From positions 124,001-188,000 of the forward strand of contig NZ_JAGGOJ010000016.1 in the NCBI RefSeq assembly GCF_018614575.1: 64,000 nucleotides of DNA, in the 5' to 3' direction. The notes under the pieces were generated by a model. That model worked only from the letters and a program-made list of their open reading frames with translations, searched no databases and was not told the DNA's origin. Position 1 is the first letter of the stretch, and each line of letters starts with the position of its first letter. The DNA comes from Streptomyces sp. ISL-10 (GTDB lineage Bacteria > Actinomycetota > Actinomycetes > Streptomycetales > Streptomycetaceae). A program made the position numbers and the translations under genes. Of this stretch, positions 7,500 through 16,019 are shown piece by piece.

Positions 7500-8564
7500 G
7501 TGAACTGGGACGACGAGACCACCGCCGAGGCGGAACCGCGGCTGGTCGGCGGGGCCGCCGACGGCGAGGACCAGGCCGTCGAGGCGGCCCTGCGGCCCAA
7601 GTCGCTGGACGAGTTCGTGGGCCAGGAGCGCGTGCGCGAGCAGCTCGACCTCGTGCTCAAGGCGGCCCTCGCCCGCGGCGCCACCGCCGACCACGTCCTG
7701 CTCTCCGGCGCCCCGGGCCTCGGCAAGACCACCCTTTCGATGATCATCGCCGCGGAGATGAACGCCCCGATCCGCATCACCTCCGGCCCCGCCATCCAAC
7801 ACGCGGGCGACCTCGCCGCCATCCTCTCCTCGCTCCAGGAGGGAGAGGTCCTCTTCCTCGACGAGATCCACCGCATGTCCCGGCCCGCCGAGGAGATGCT
7901 CTACATGGCGATGGAGGACTTCCGCGTCGACGTGATCGTCGGCAAGGGCCCGGGGGCCACCGCCATCCCGCTGGAGCTGCCGCCGTTCACCCTGGTCGGC
8001 GCCACCACCAGGGCCGGTCTGCTGCCGCCGCCGCTGCGCGACCGCTTCGGTTTCACCGCGCACATGGAGTTCTACGAGCCGGTCGAGCTGGAGCGCGTCA
8101 TCCACCGGTCCGCACAGCTGCTCGACGTCGACATCGAGGCGGAGGGCGCCGCCGAGATCGCCGGCCGCTCGCGCGGCACGCCGCGTATCGCCAACCGTCT
8201 GCTGCGCCGCGTGCGCGACTACGCCCAGGTCAAGGCGGACGGGTTCATCACCCGGGAGGTGGCCGCGGCGGCCCTTGGTGTGTACGAGGTCGACACCCGC
8301 GGCCTGGACCGGCTGGACCGGGCCGTGCTGCAGGCGCTGCTGAAGCTGTTCGCCGGCGGCCCTGTCGGCCTGTCCACGCTGGCTGTGGCGGTGGGGGAGG
8401 AGCGCGAGACGGTGGAGGAGGTGGCCGAGCCCTTCCTCGTACGGGAAGGTCTGCTGGCCAGGACGCCCCGGGGACGGGTGGCCACGCCGGCGGCATGGGC
8501 GCACCTCGGGCTCGTGCCGCCGCGGCAGGGCGCAAGTGGACAACCGGGCTTGTTCGGGGCGTGA
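7500..8564 (+). CDS. ruvB: Holliday junction branch-migration ATPase RuvB
   Basis: A 354-residue AAA+ motor that drives branch migration with RuvA. The Walker A GAPGLGKT is at residues 70-77, Walker B LFLDEIH with Asp121-Glu122, sensor 1 in TLVGATTRAG, and the arginine finger region PPPLRDRFG. A C-terminal winged helix (RGLDRLDRAVLQALL onward) completes the protein. GTG at 7500 follows AAGAAGG. It is separated from ruvCA by a repeat spacer, so it may be transcribed by read-through or from a promoter I could not see. Confidence 0.95.
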   Translation: MNWDDETTAEAEPRLVGGAADGEDQAVEAALRPKSLDEFVGQERVREQLDLVLKAALARGATADHVLLSGAPGLGKTTLSMIIAAEMNAPIRITSGPAIQHAGDLAAILSSLQEGEVLFLDEIHRMSRPAEEMLYMAMEDFRVDVIVGKGPGATAIPLELPPFTLVGATTRAGLLPPPLRDRFGFTAHMEFYEPVELERVIHRSAQLLDVDIEAEGAAEIAGRSRGTPRIANRLLRRVRDYAQVKADGFITREVAAAALGVYEVDTRGLDRLDRAVLQALLKLFAGGPVGLSTLAVAVGEERETVEEVAEPFLVREGLLARTPRGRVATPAAWAHLGLVPPRQGASGQPGLFGA

Positions 8565-8610
8565 CGGCGAGGAGACTCGTCCATGAGGAACCACGGTGGG
8601 ATGCTGGGCG

Positions 8611-8640
8611 TTGTTCCAGTGATGCGGACTCGCTTAGACT
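8611..8640 (+). promoter_or_regulatory. Candidate HrdB-type promoter for yajC-secD-secF
   Basis: TTGTTC at 8611-8616 and TAGACT at 8635-8640 with an 18 bp spacer, about 89 bp upstream of the yajC start. Confidence 0.5.
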
Positions 8641-8728
8641 CCGCCGATGCCGCCCTTCCAGGGCCGGCGTGCCCACCCCCGTAGACCAGGCCGTTCATCA
8701 GCGCGGTCGTGCGAAGGAATTCCCCGCC

Positions 8729-9226
8729 GTGGATATCTTGACCCTCCTCCCCTTCATCGTCCTCATCGGGGCCATGTTCCTGATGACCCGCTCCGCCAAG
8801 AAGAAGCAGCAGCAGGCCGCGCAGATGCGTGACCAGCTCCAGCCCGGTACCGGCGTGCGGACCATCGGTGGCATCTACGCGACCGTCAAGGAGGTCAACG
8901 ACGACACGGTCCTCGTTGAGGCCGCTCCCGGCGTCCACCTCGTGTTCGCGAAGAACGCCATCGGCGCGGTCCTCGCCGACGACGAGTACAACCGCATCGT
9001 CCACGGTGACGACGATGTCAAGGTCGACGGTTCCACCGTCGTTCCGGAGGACGCCGGCTCGCTGAGCGGCGACGCCGCGGCCGATGAGGCCACGGACTCT
9101 GACAAGATCGATCTCGGCAAGAAGGCCGAGGCGAAGGACGCCGACGCGGACGACGTCGAGGCGAAGGACGCCGACGCCAAGGACGCCAAGGACGGCAAGA
9201 CCGACGGCGAGGCCGACGCGAAGTAG
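8729..9226 (+). CDS. yajC: Sec translocon accessory subunit YajC
   Basis: A 165-residue small membrane protein with one N-terminal transmembrane helix (about residues 3-19, ILTLLPFIVLIGAMFLMTR), a basic KKKQQQ stretch, and the YajC core MRDQLQPGTGVRTIGGIYATVKEV. The tail is unusually long, acidic and repetitive (several AKDAD/EAKDADA segments from about residue 130). The GTG at 8729 follows GAAGGA; earlier in-frame codons lack a ribosome site. It heads the yajC-secD-secF set. Confidence 0.9.
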   Translation: MDILTLLPFIVLIGAMFLMTRSAKKKQQQAAQMRDQLQPGTGVRTIGGIYATVKEVNDDTVLVEAAPGVHLVFAKNAIGAVLADDEYNRIVHGDDDVKVDGSTVVPEDAGSLSGDAAADEATDSDKIDLGKKAEAKDADADDVEAKDADAKDAKDGKTDGEADAK

Positions 9227-9373
9227 TCACGATCGGGGACCGCGGCGGCGCCCACCGGCGCCGGGCGGTCCCCCGGTTGTGCCGACTGACCTTCGGGGGC
9301 AGGTCCCCACAACACTTCGTGGCCGCCTCGGCGCACACCCGGCGCGGGCGGTTGGACAGGGAGAAACGAGAAG

Positions 9374-11158
9374 GTGGCAGCACCGAACAGGGGCCGAAGG
9401 CCCGCGGGGGCTCAGGGCAAGCCGGGGCGTGCCCTGGCTCTGATCCTGATCGCCATGGTCGCGCTCACGGGCGGCATGTTCTGGGCGGGGCAGCTCACGC
9501 CGCGTCTGGGCATCGACCTGGCGGGCGGTACGACCATCACGCTCGAGGCCAAGAGCGAGCCCGGCAAAGAGAGCGCCGTCAACGAGACCAACATGAACAC
9601 CGCGGTCGGCATCATCGAGCGCCGTGTCAATGGTCTGGGCGTCTCCGAGGCCGAGGTTCAGACCCAGGGCGACCGGAACATCATCGTCAACATCCCCAAG
9701 GGGACGAATTCCGAGCAGGCCCGTGAGCAGGTCGGCACCACCGCCCAGCTCTACTTCCGGCCCGTGCTGACGGTCGCCCCCGGCGCCCCCATCGCCCCCC
9801 AACCCTCCCCGAGCGCTTCCCCCAGCGGCAAGCCCAAGGGCGACAAGGCGACGGACAATCCGGAAGCCAACGCGCCGTCCGGCTCCCCTTCCGCCACCCC
9901 GTCGGCGAGTGCGACCACACAGGGACGCGCCGTGACCGAGGGTCTCAAGGCCCCGGCGGCGAGCCCCACGCCGTCTGCCTCGGACAAGCCGAAGGCCTCC
10001 GAGAGCCCCAAGCCGTCGGGCAGCCCCGAGCCGACGCCGTCCAGCGACCCGGCCTCGGCCGCGCTGGAGAAGCAGTTCACCGCTCTGGACTGCTCGGACG
10101 CCAAGGCCCGCGGCAGGCTCGGTGACAACGTCAAGCCGGCCGACACCACGGTCGCCTGCGGCAAGAACAGCGCGAACGAGTGGGAGAAGTACATCCTCGG
10201 CCCGGCCGAGGTGGACGGCAAGGACGTCGACGACGCCAACGCCACCATCGACCAGCGCAACGGTCAGTGGATCGTCCAGATGGAGTTCACGGACAAGGGT
10301 TCCAAGAAGTTCCAGAAGATCACGGGCCGTCTGTCGGCGCAGCAGGCGCCGATGAACCAGTTCGCCATCGTGCTCGACGGCGAAGTGGTCTCCGCTCCCG
10401 CGGTCCGCACGACGCTGAGCGCCAACGCCGAGATCTCCGGCAACTTCACCCAGGAGTCCGCCCAGGAACTGGGCAACATCCTGTCCTACGGTGCGCTGCC
10501 GCTCTCCTTCGAGGAGCAGAGCGTCACCACGGTCACCGCCGCCCTCGGCGGCGAGCAGCTGAGGGCCGGTCTGATCGCCGGTGCGATCGGCCTCGCGCTC
10601 GTGGTGATCTACCTGGTCGTCTACTACCGTGGTCTGTCGCTCATCGCGATCGTCAGCCTCATGGCCTCGGCGCTCCTGACCTATACGATCATGGCCCTGC
10701 TCGGCCCGGGTATCGGCTTCGCGCTGAACCTGCCCGCCGTCTGCGGTGCCATCGTGGCGATCGGTATCACCGCCGACTCGTTCATCGTCTACTTCGAGCG
10801 CATCAGGGACGAGATCCGCGAGGGCCGCACTCTGCGTCCGGCCGTGGAACGTGCCTGGCCGCGCGCGCGGCGCACCATCCTGGTCTCCGACTTCGTGTCG
10901 TTCCTCGCCGCCGCCGTGCTCTTCGTCGTCACCGTCGGCAAGGTCCAGGGCTTCGCGTTCACGCTGGGTCTGACGACCCTGCTCGACGTGGTGGTCGTCT
11001 TCCTGTTCACCAAGCCGATCATGACGATCCTCGCCCGCAAGAAGTTCTTCGCGAACGGCCACTCCTGGTCCGGACTGGACCCGAAGCGGCTCGGCGCCAA
11101 GCCCCCGCTGCGCCGCTCCCGTCGCGTCTCCGCCCCCACCGACCCGAAGGAGGCGTGA
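9374..11158 (+). CDS. secD: Protein translocase subunit SecD
   Basis: A 594-residue RND-type membrane protein that helps pull exported proteins across the membrane using the proton gradient. An N-terminal membrane helix is followed by the conserved LGIDLAGGTTITLEAK, the periplasmic P1 domain, and five more helices from about residue 390 (LRAGLIAGAIGLALVVIYLVVYYRG; GITADSFIVYFERIRDE). A low-complexity insert rich in Ala, Pro, Ser and Lys runs from about residue 135 to 225, inside the extracytoplasmic part, and accounts for the extra length relative to proteobacterial SecD. GTG start at 9374 after AGAAGG. secF begins one base after the stop. Confidence 0.93.
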   Translation: MAAPNRGRRPAGAQGKPGRALALILIAMVALTGGMFWAGQLTPRLGIDLAGGTTITLEAKSEPGKESAVNETNMNTAVGIIERRVNGLGVSEAEVQTQGDRNIIVNIPKGTNSEQAREQVGTTAQLYFRPVLTVAPGAPIAPQPSPSASPSGKPKGDKATDNPEANAPSGSPSATPSASATTQGRAVTEGLKAPAASPTPSASDKPKASESPKPSGSPEPTPSSDPASAALEKQFTALDCSDAKARGRLGDNVKPADTTVACGKNSANEWEKYILGPAEVDGKDVDDANATIDQRNGQWIVQMEFTDKGSKKFQKITGRLSAQQAPMNQFAIVLDGEVVSAPAVRTTLSANAEISGNFTQESAQELGNILSYGALPLSFEEQSVTTVTAALGGEQLRAGLIAGAIGLALVVIYLVVYYRGLSLIAIVSLMASALLTYTIMALLGPGIGFALNLPAVCGAIVAIGITADSFIVYFERIRDEIREGRTLRPAVERAWPRARRTILVSDFVSFLAAAVLFVVTVGKVQGFAFTLGLTTLLDVVVVFLFTKPIMTILARKKFFANGHSWSGLDPKRLGAKPPLRRSRRVSAPTDPKEA

Positions 11159-11159
11159 G

Positions 11160-12269
11160 ATGTCACGACTCGGAAACCTCGGTGCCCGGCTGTACCAGGG
11201 CGAAGTCGGCTACGACTTCGTCGGCAAGCGCAAGATCTGGTACGGCGTCTCGATCCTGATCACCATCACGGCGATCCTCGGCCTGGTGGTCCAGGGCCTC
11301 AACATGGGCATCGAGTTCAAGGGCGGTGCCGTCTTCACCACGCCGAAGACGAGCGCGTCGGTCGCCCAGGCCCAGGACGCTGCCGAGGAGGCCTCCGGGC
11401 ACCCCGCGATCGTCCAGGAGCTCGGCACCGGCGGTATGCGCATCCAGGTCAGCGAGCTGGACACGCAGCAGGCCGACAAGGTCGCGACCGAGCTCTCGAA
11501 GACGCTCGACGTCGACGCCGACAAGATCAATGCCGAGCTGGTCGGCCCCAGTTGGGGTGAGCAGATCGCCAACAAGGCGTGGACCGGTCTCGGGGTCTTC
11601 ATGATCCTCGTGGTGATCTACCTCGCGATCGCCTTCGAGTGGCGCATGGCCATCGCGGCCCTGATCGCGCTCATCCACGACATCACGATCACCGTCGGTG
11701 TCTACGCCCTCGTCGGCTTCGAGGTCACGCCGGGCACCGTGATCGGTCTGCTCACGATCCTCGGTTACTCGCTGTACGACACGGTCGTCGTCTTCGACTC
11801 CCTCAAGGAGGGGTCGAAGGACATCACCAAGCAGACCCGCTGGACCTACAGCGAGGTCGCCAACCGCAGCATCAACGGCACCCTGGTGCGATCGATCAAC
11901 ACCACGGTCGTCGCGCTGCTGCCGGTGGCGGGCCTGCTGTTCATCGGTGGCGGTGTCCTCGGCGCCGGCATGCTGAACGACATCTCGCTGTCCCTGTTCG
12001 TCGGTCTCGCGGCCGGTGCGTACTCCTCGATCTTCATCGCCACTCCGCTGGTCGCCGACCTCAAGGAGCGCGAGCCGCAGATGAAGGCCCTGAAGAAGCG
12101 GGTGCTCGCCAAGCGCGCGGCCGCCGCGGCCAAGGGCGAGTCGGGCGAGGCGGGGGAGCCGGAGCAGACCGACGGCGCCGACGACGTGGCTCCCGCGGCG
12201 GCCCCGGCGGGTGCCGTGGTGGGCCCGCGCGGGCGCGGGCGCGGCCGGCCCTCGAGCAGGCGCCGGTGA
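11160..12269 (+). CDS. secF: Protein translocase subunit SecF
   Basis: A 369-residue partner of SecD with six membrane segments. The first helix is followed by MGIEFKGGAVF, the family signature. The later helices include IALIHDITITVGVYALVGFEVT and ILGYSLYDTVVVFDSLKE. A charged, Ala/Gly-rich cytoplasmic tail ends the protein (AAAAKGESGEAGEPEQ, then a basic GPRGRGRGRPSSRRR end). ATG at 11160. The stop overlaps the apt start by four bases, linking secretion and purine salvage genes in one transcript. Confidence 0.93.
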   Translation: MSRLGNLGARLYQGEVGYDFVGKRKIWYGVSILITITAILGLVVQGLNMGIEFKGGAVFTTPKTSASVAQAQDAAEEASGHPAIVQELGTGGMRIQVSELDTQQADKVATELSKTLDVDADKINAELVGPSWGEQIANKAWTGLGVFMILVVIYLAIAFEWRMAIAALIALIHDITITVGVYALVGFEVTPGTVIGLLTILGYSLYDTVVVFDSLKEGSKDITKQTRWTYSEVANRSINGTLVRSINTTVVALLPVAGLLFIGGGVLGAGMLNDISLSLFVGLAAGAYSSIFIATPLVADLKEREPQMKALKKRVLAKRAAAAAKGESGEAGEPEQTDGADDVAPAAAPAGAVVGPRGRGRGRPSSRRR

Positions 12270-12811
12270 CCGCCGCCGACATCCGGGAGCTGCTGCTCAG
12301 CCGCATCCGTGACGTGGCCGACTATCCGCAGCCGGGAGTGATGTTCAAGGACATCACGCCCCTGCTCGCGGACCCGGTCGCCTTCACGGCGCTGACGGAC
12401 GCGCTCTGTGAGCTCACCGTCCGCCATGGGGCGACGAAGATCGTCGGACTGGAGGCGCGCGGCTTCATCCTCGCCGCACCGGTCGCCGTCCGCGCCGGCA
12501 TCGGGTTCATCCCGGTGCGCAAGGCGGGCAAGCTGCCCGGGGCGACGCTGGGACAGGCGTACGAGCTGGAGTACGGCACCGCCGAGATCGAGGTGCATGC
12601 CGAGGACCTGAGCGCGGGCGACCGCGTCATGGTCATCGACGACGTCCTGGCCACCGGCGGAACCGCCGAGGCCTCGCTGGAGCTCATCCGGCGGGCGGGC
12701 GCGGAGGTCGCCGGCATCTCGGTCCTGATGGAGCTCGGCTTCCTCGGCGGCCGTTCGCGGCTGGACTGCTCCCTGCGAGGGGCGCCGCTGGAGGCGCTGA
12801 TCACGCTCTGA
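12266..12811 (+). CDS. apt: Adenine phosphoribosyltransferase
   Basis: A 181-residue enzyme converting adenine and PRPP to AMP. The PRPP-binding motif VMVIDDVLATGGTAEAS is intact, as are the N-terminal DYPQPGVMFKDITPLLADP and the GLEARGFILAAPVA segments. GTG at 12266 overlaps the secF stop. Placement directly before relA recurs in actinobacteria and links purine nucleotide supply with (p)ppGpp, but a strong terminator separates them. Confidence 0.93.
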   Translation: MTAADIRELLLSRIRDVADYPQPGVMFKDITPLLADPVAFTALTDALCELTVRHGATKIVGLEARGFILAAPVAVRAGIGFIPVRKAGKLPGATLGQAYELEYGTAEIEVHAEDLSAGDRVMVIDDVLATGGTAEASLELIRRAGAEVAGISVLMELGFLGGRSRLDCSLRGAPLEALITL

Positions 12812-12813
12812 CG

Positions 12814-12877
12814 GCCTGCGGCCGCAGGCAGGACGACGGCACACGACGGGTGCCCCGGAATCACTCCGGGGCACCCG
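12814..12877 (+). terminator. Double hairpin terminator after apt
   Basis: A 16 bp perfect palindrome GCCTGCGGCCGCAGGC at 12814-12829 is followed by a 13 bp perfect stem (12847-12859 with 12865-12877) and a 5-base loop. It marks the end of the yajC-secDF-apt transcript. Confidence 0.8.
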
Positions 12878-13396
12878 TTCCGTCGTTCCGGGCGCCGCGA
12901 CGGTTCCGGCGGTCCGGTGCTGCAGTTCCGCCGCCTGACCGCCGCCGGGTTTCCGCCGCCGGTGCCGCGACCCTCCCGCGTCCTCCGGTGCCGCGACGGC
13001 TCGGCGTTCGCCGGTGCCGTTCCGGCGTGTGACCGCCCGGTGCCCGGTGCCGCGACCGCTCAGGCGTCGGTTGCTGTCGTTTCCACTGCGTCGCCGCCGC
13101 GCCCCGTGGTCCGCCGGTGCCGCGACGGCTCCGTCGGTCCGGTGCTGCCGTTCCCGGCGCGGGACCGCCCCCGGCGTTCACGGTGCCGCGATCCGCGTCC
13201 CCCCGGTGCCGTTACCGGCGCGCAACCGCCCCCGGAGTCTGGCGGTGCCGTGATCCCTCCCGCGTCGCGATCGCCCCGGCGCGGGCCCCGTGTGGCACAT
13301 GCCTCTCCACCGCCTCGTGCGCACCGGGACAGCCAGGTCGATACCATGGGCTTTCCGGGCCTGACCGGGGGACCCGGAACCGCACGAGGAGTGCTC
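12878..13396. repeat. Gene-free GC-rich leader of relA with degenerate repeats
   Basis: About 520 bp without a convincing gene. A CGGTGCCGCGAC-type motif recurs at least ten times between about 12959 and 13250, with an 18-base exact match between 12985 and 13114, and a second motif (GGTCCGGTGCTGC) occurs near 12911 and 13136. The relA frame stays open through most of it, but the composition and lack of any family signature argue against translation. A TACCAT -10-like hexamer is at 13342-13347. Confidence 0.6.
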
Positions 13397-15880
13397 TTGC
13401 CAGACGAGGCCCAGTCCGCCGCCGCGCAGCCCGACCAGAAGGCCGAAAAGGCCGCGGCAGCCCCTGTCACGCCCGAGCCGAAGCCGGCCGAGAAGCCGCA
13501 GCCCCCCGCGCCCGAGCGCGTGAGTCCGGTGCCCGTTTCCGCGCCCAAGCCCGTGCCGTCCGTCGCACCGCGGTCCGGCGGCTCCTCGAACCGCGTACGC
13601 GCCCGCCTCGCCCGTCTCGGAGTGCAGCGCTCCTCGCCGTACAACCCGGTGCTCGAACCGCTGCTGCGGATCGTCCGCGGCAACGACCCCAAGATCGAGA
13701 CGTCCACGCTCCGCCAGATCGAGCGTGCCTACCAGGTCGCCGAGCGCTGGCACCGCGGCCAGAAGCGCAAGAGCGGCGACCCGTACATCACCCACCCGCT
13801 GGCGGTCACCACCATCCTCGCCGAGCTCGGTATGGACCCGGCGACGCTGATGGCGGGCCTGCTGCACGACACGGTCGAGGACACCGAGTACGGGCTCGAC
13901 CAGCTGCGCCGGGACTTCGGCGACCAGGTCGCCCTGCTCGTCGACGGTGTCACCAAGCTGGACAAGGTCAAGTTCGGAGAGGCCGCGCAGGCGGAGACCG
14001 TGCGCAAGATGGTCGTCGCCATGGCCAAGGACCCGCGCGTCCTGGTCATCAAGCTCGCCGACCGCCTGCACAACATGCGCACCATGCGCTATCTCAAGCG
14101 GGAGAAGCAGGAGAAGAAGGCCCGCGAGACGCTGGAGATCTACGCCCCGCTGGCACACCGGCTGGGCATGAACACCATCAAGTGGGAGCTGGAGGACCTC
14201 GCCTTCGCGATCCTCTACCCCAAGATGTACGACGAGATCGTGCGCCTCGTCGCCGAGCGTGCACCCAAGCGCGACGAGTACCTCGCCATAGTGACCGACG
14301 AGGTCCAGTCCGACCTGCGCGCCGCCCGCATCAAGGCCACCGTCACCGGCCGTCCCAAGCACTACTACAGCGTCTACCAGAAGATGATCGTCCGCGGCCG
14401 TGACTTCGCGGAGATCTACGACCTGGTGGGCATCCGCGTCCTCGTCGACACGGTCCGCGACTGCTACGCGGCCCTCGGCACGGTGCACGCGCGGTGGAAC
14501 CCGGTTCCCGGCCGGTTCAAGGACTACATCGCGATGCCGAAGTTCAACATGTACCAGTCGCTGCACACGACGGTCATCGGCCCCAACGGCAAGCCCGTCG
14601 AGCTGCAGATCCGCACCTTCGACATGCACCGCCGCGCCGAGTACGGCATCGCGGCCCACTGGAAGTACAAGCAGGAGACCGTCGCCGGCGCGTCCAAGAT
14701 CCGCACGGACGTCCCCAGGGCGGGCAAGGGCACCGCGGGCCAGGACACGGTCAACGACATGGCCTGGCTGCGCCAGCTCCTGGACTGGCAGAAGGAGACC
14801 GAGGACCCCAGCGAGTTCCTGGAGTCCCTGCGCTTCGACCTGTCCCGCAACGAGGTCTTCGTCTTCACGCCCAAGGGCGACGTCATAGCGCTTCCCGCGG
14901 GCGCCACCCCCGTCGACTTCGCCTACGCCGTTCACACCGAGGTCGGTCACCGCACCATAGGCGCGCGGGTCAACGGGCGGCTCGTGCCGCTGGAGTCGAC
15001 GCTCGACAACGGCGACCTGGTGGAGGTCTTCACCTCCAAGGCCGAAGGCGCCGGCCCTTCCCGCGACTGGCTGGGCTTCGTCAAGTCGCCGCGGGCACGC
15101 AACAAGATCCGCGCCTGGTTCTCCAAGGAGCGCCGCGACGAGGCCATCGAGCAGGGCAAGGACGCCATCGCGCGCGCCATGCGCAAGCAGAACCTGCCGA
15201 TCCAGCGGATCCTCACCGGGGACTCGCTGGTCACCCTCGCGCACGAGATGCGCTACCCCGACATCTCGTCGCTGTACGCGGCGATCGGCGAGGGCCATGT
15301 CGCCGCACAGGGTGTCGTGCAGAAGCTGGTGCAGGCCCTCGGCGGCGAGGAGGCCGCCAACGAGGACATCGCCGAGTCCACCCCGCCCTCGCGCAGCCGC
15401 GGCAAGCGCCGCAAGAGCACGGACCCGGGCGTGGTGGTCAAGGGCGTCGAGGACGTGTGGGTCAAGCTGGCCCGCTGCTGTACGCCCGTCCCCGGCGACC
15501 CGATCATCGGCTTCGTGACCCGCGGCAGCGGGGTGTCCGTGCACCGCGCCGACTGCGTCAACGTCGACTCGCTCTCGCAGCAGCCCGAACGGATCCTCGA
15601 CGTCGAGTGGGCGCCCACCCAGTCGTCGGTCTTCCTCGTCGCCATCCAGGTCGAGGCCCTGGACCGCTCCCGGCTGCTGTCCGACGTGACACGCGTCCTG
15701 TCCGACCAGCACGTCAACATCCTGTCGGCGGCCGTGCAGACCTCCCGCGACCGGGTGGCCACCTCGCGCTTCACCTTCGAGATGGGCGACCCCAAGCACC
15801 TCGGCCATGTGCTGAAGGCGGTACGGGGTGTGGAGGGCGTCTACGACGTCTACCGCGTCACCTCGGCCCGGCGGCCCTGA
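13397..15880 (+). CDS. relA: (p)ppGpp synthetase/hydrolase RelA (long RSH)
   Basis: An 827-residue long RSH protein making, and probably degrading, the stringent-response alarmone. Order: a Pro/Ala-rich N-terminal extension (1-65), HD hydrolase domain with intact HDTVEDT (His157-Asp158) and ITHP, synthetase domain (GIRVLVDTVRDCYAALG; FKDYIAMPKFNMYQSLHTTVIG), TGS domain (VFVFTPKGDVIALPAGATPVDFAYAVH), zinc-finger-like segment with adjacent cysteines (LARCCTPVPGD), and a C-terminal ACT domain. TTG at 13397 is chosen for its 7 bp spacing from GAGGAG; GTG at 13391 is too close. Intact HD residues suggest a bifunctional enzyme. In Streptomyces it links nutrient limitation to antibiotic production. 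Confidence 0.92.
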   Translation: MPDEAQSAAAQPDQKAEKAAAAPVTPEPKPAEKPQPPAPERVSPVPVSAPKPVPSVAPRSGGSSNRVRARLARLGVQRSSPYNPVLEPLLRIVRGNDPKIETSTLRQIERAYQVAERWHRGQKRKSGDPYITHPLAVTTILAELGMDPATLMAGLLHDTVEDTEYGLDQLRRDFGDQVALLVDGVTKLDKVKFGEAAQAETVRKMVVAMAKDPRVLVIKLADRLHNMRTMRYLKREKQEKKARETLEIYAPLAHRLGMNTIKWELEDLAFAILYPKMYDEIVRLVAERAPKRDEYLAIVTDEVQSDLRAARIKATVTGRPKHYYSVYQKMIVRGRDFAEIYDLVGIRVLVDTVRDCYAALGTVHARWNPVPGRFKDYIAMPKFNMYQSLHTTVIGPNGKPVELQIRTFDMHRRAEYGIAAHWKYKQETVAGASKIRTDVPRAGKGTAGQDTVNDMAWLRQLLDWQKETEDPSEFLESLRFDLSRNEVFVFTPKGDVIALPAGATPVDFAYAVHTEVGHRTIGARVNGRLVPLESTLDNGDLVEVFTSKAEGAGPSRDWLGFVKSPRARNKIRAWFSKERRDEAIEQGKDAIARAMRKQNLPIQRILTGDSLVTLAHEMRYPDISSLYAAIGEGHVAAQGVVQKLVQALGGEEAANEDIAESTPPSRSRGKRRKSTDPGVVVKGVEDVWVKLARCCTPVPGDPIIGFVTRGSGVSVHRADCVNVDSLSQQPERILDVEWAPTQSSVFLVAIQVEALDRSRLLSDVTRVLSDQHVNILSAAVQTSRDRVATSRFTFEMGDPKHLGHVLKAVRGVEGVYDVYRVTSARRP

Positions 15881-15957
15881 CGGCCCAGGCAACCGGAACC
15901 CTCCGCGCGGCAGTCCCGCGCACGGCCCGCGCACGGGCGCAGCAGCACGCGGGCCGA

Positions 15958-16002
15958 CATGGTGAAGGGCTCCCCGCCACCGGCGGGGAGCCCTTCACCA
16001 TG
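15958..16002. terminator. Bidirectional terminator between relA and the DUF349 gene
   Basis: A perfect 21 bp stem (15958-15978 with 15982-16002) with a 3-base loop lies between two converging genes and should work in both directions. Confidence 0.9.
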
Positions 16003-16019
16003 CGACACGGCAGGGAAAA

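Noticed and set aside
6856..7503. Open frame across the ruvA-ruvB spacer
   Set aside because: Its protein is only the translated palindrome array, with no ribosome site and overlapping the ruvB start.
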